Shown here: positions 7,564 to 7,866 of the stretch, piece by piece | Numbering within the stretch: the first letter of the stretch is position 1 | Layout: each line of letters begins with the position of its first letter | Source: an uncultured Alphaproteobacteria bacterium | Lineage (GTDB): Bacteria; Pseudomonadota; Alphaproteobacteria; GCA-2731375 | Assembly (NCBI GenBank): GCA_913049615.1 | Contig: CAJWZI010000053.1 | Span: forward strand, 1-7,866 | Direction: 5' to 3' | Length of the DNA stretch: 7,866 nt | Notes under the pieces: model-generated | Told to the model about the DNA's origin: nothing | Database searches by the model: none | The model's input: the letters and a program-made list of their open reading frames with translations, nothing else | Made by a program: the position numbers and the translations under genes

Positions 7564-7866
7564 TCCCTAGGTTTCGTGTCGGCATCCGGTACCAGCCGTT
7601 CCAGCAATTCGTAGGACTGCGCGCCCTCCACATCCAAGTCCAAGGCCGCGACGATCATTAATACTTCCTCTACGTCGCCCACGGCGATGTTATCTATGAA
7701 ATAGGCACGGTAAAGGCCTCCATGCATCGCTTCTACCCCCTGTTGGGCATCGTTGGGCATCGGCCCATTTGCGCAGTACCTAGGTCAGACGGCTGTTGTA
7801 GGTATGGGTGCGTTTGGCGAATTAACTGTCCAAACCCGGTCAATCCAGCGCGGCAACGCGTTGATT
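7560..7866 (-). pseudogene. Broken DsbA/FrnE-like thioredoxin-fold gene fragment (2-hydroxychromene-2-carboxylate isomerase family)
   Basis: On the minus strand an open stretch from 7760 to 7560 encodes 66 residues. Its core (GLYRAYFIDNIAVGDVEEVL) resembles the central helical region of FrnE/HCCA-isomerase-type DsbA proteins (typical form: LFRAYF.EGRDIGD..VL). Just upstream, one base out of frame, the minus strand reads VLRKWADAQ, which fits the RLIRWA..QG segment that normally precedes it. The shift is explained by a 10-base duplication at 7742-7762. Further upstream are a TAG (complement of 7781-7783) and pieces resembling RT..TYNSRL and GLTGFGQLIRQT in different frames. The sequence ends after PDADTKPRD, well short of the family C-terminus, at the SDR stop. 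The N-terminal CxxC-type site, if any, lies beyond the window. The family assignment rests on remembered motifs and is moderate. A real 66-residue gene is the alternative. Confidence 0.62.
7742..7762. repeat. Exact 10-base tandem duplication (2.1 copies)
   Basis: GTTGGGCATC occurs at 7742-7751 and again at 7752-7761, with the next G at 7762 continuing the period. On the minus strand this is a doubled GATGCCCAAC. Removing one copy joins KWADAQ to QGVEAMHGG in one frame, so the duplication looks like the mutation that broke the DsbA-like gene. Confidence 0.9.

Noticed and set aside
7561..7620. Rho-independent terminator after the SDR gene
   Set aside because: I found no stable GC-rich stem followed by a T run. 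The stretch belongs to the convergent remnant.
7566..7784. CCTAGG palindromes at 7566-7571 and 7779-7784 as ends of an inserted element
   Set aside because: Only six bases are shared, there is no longer inverted or direct repeat, and the DsbA-like similarity continues up to both sites.
1..7866. CRISPR array, transposase, phage, tRNA/rRNA or defence genes
   Set aside because: I saw no spaced repeats, no mobile-element proteins and no RNA gene signatures on either strand.

Overview
The window is a stretch of a mid-GC alphaproteobacterial chromosome. The likely order is Rhodospirillales or a relative. This is inferred from recalled gene order (dnaB, alr, permease and ATPase of an Mla-type ABC transporter, radA, cvpA, purF, SDR) and from protein style, such as the extra segment in DnaB just before FFSLEMS and the C-terminal tail of CvpA. 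No database search was possible, so the rank is approximate.

Layout. Positions 29-7563 form one tightly packed plus-strand array with almost no intergenic DNA: dnaB (replicative helicase), alr (alanine racemase), a collapsed mlaE/mlaF remnant, radA (recombination ATPase), cvpA (inner-membrane protein), purF (first committed step of purine synthesis) and an SDR oxidoreductase. Neighbours overlap by 4-14 bases or lie 2-10 bases apart, so the array looks like one co-transcribed, translationally coupled housekeeping operon. I see no internal promoter or terminator. Convergent to it, 7560-7866 on the minus strand holds a broken fragment of a DsbA/FrnE-like (2-hydroxychromene-2-carboxylate isomerase family) gene. 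No stretch over 300 bases lacks a gene or gene remnant.

Main observations. The five housekeeping genes and the SDR look intact, with their key catalytic motifs present, but two loci are eroded. (1) Where two full genes, mlaE and mlaF, would be expected, a single 177-codon ORF joins the first ~76 residues of an MlaE-like permease to the last ~90 residues of an MlaF-like ATPase. The junction is out of frame: the mlaF reading RAIATEPDIIF is visible in another frame at 2897-2929. A run of seven T at 2925-2931, one short of what the mlaF frame needs, brings the ORF back into frame. Walker A and the ABC signature are gone, so it cannot be a working transporter ATPase, but its tail still carries the Shine-Dalgarno sequence of radA. 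(2) The DsbA-like remnant is broken by an exact 10-base tandem duplication at 7742-7762 (removing one copy restores the family reading), by at least one in-frame stop and probably by another shift, and it lacks the normal C-terminus.

Taken together the window suggests a lineage undergoing gene loss by small deletions and indels around a conserved housekeeping operon. I see no CRISPR array, mobile element, RNA gene, phage or defence system, and nothing that amounts to a new multi-gene system.
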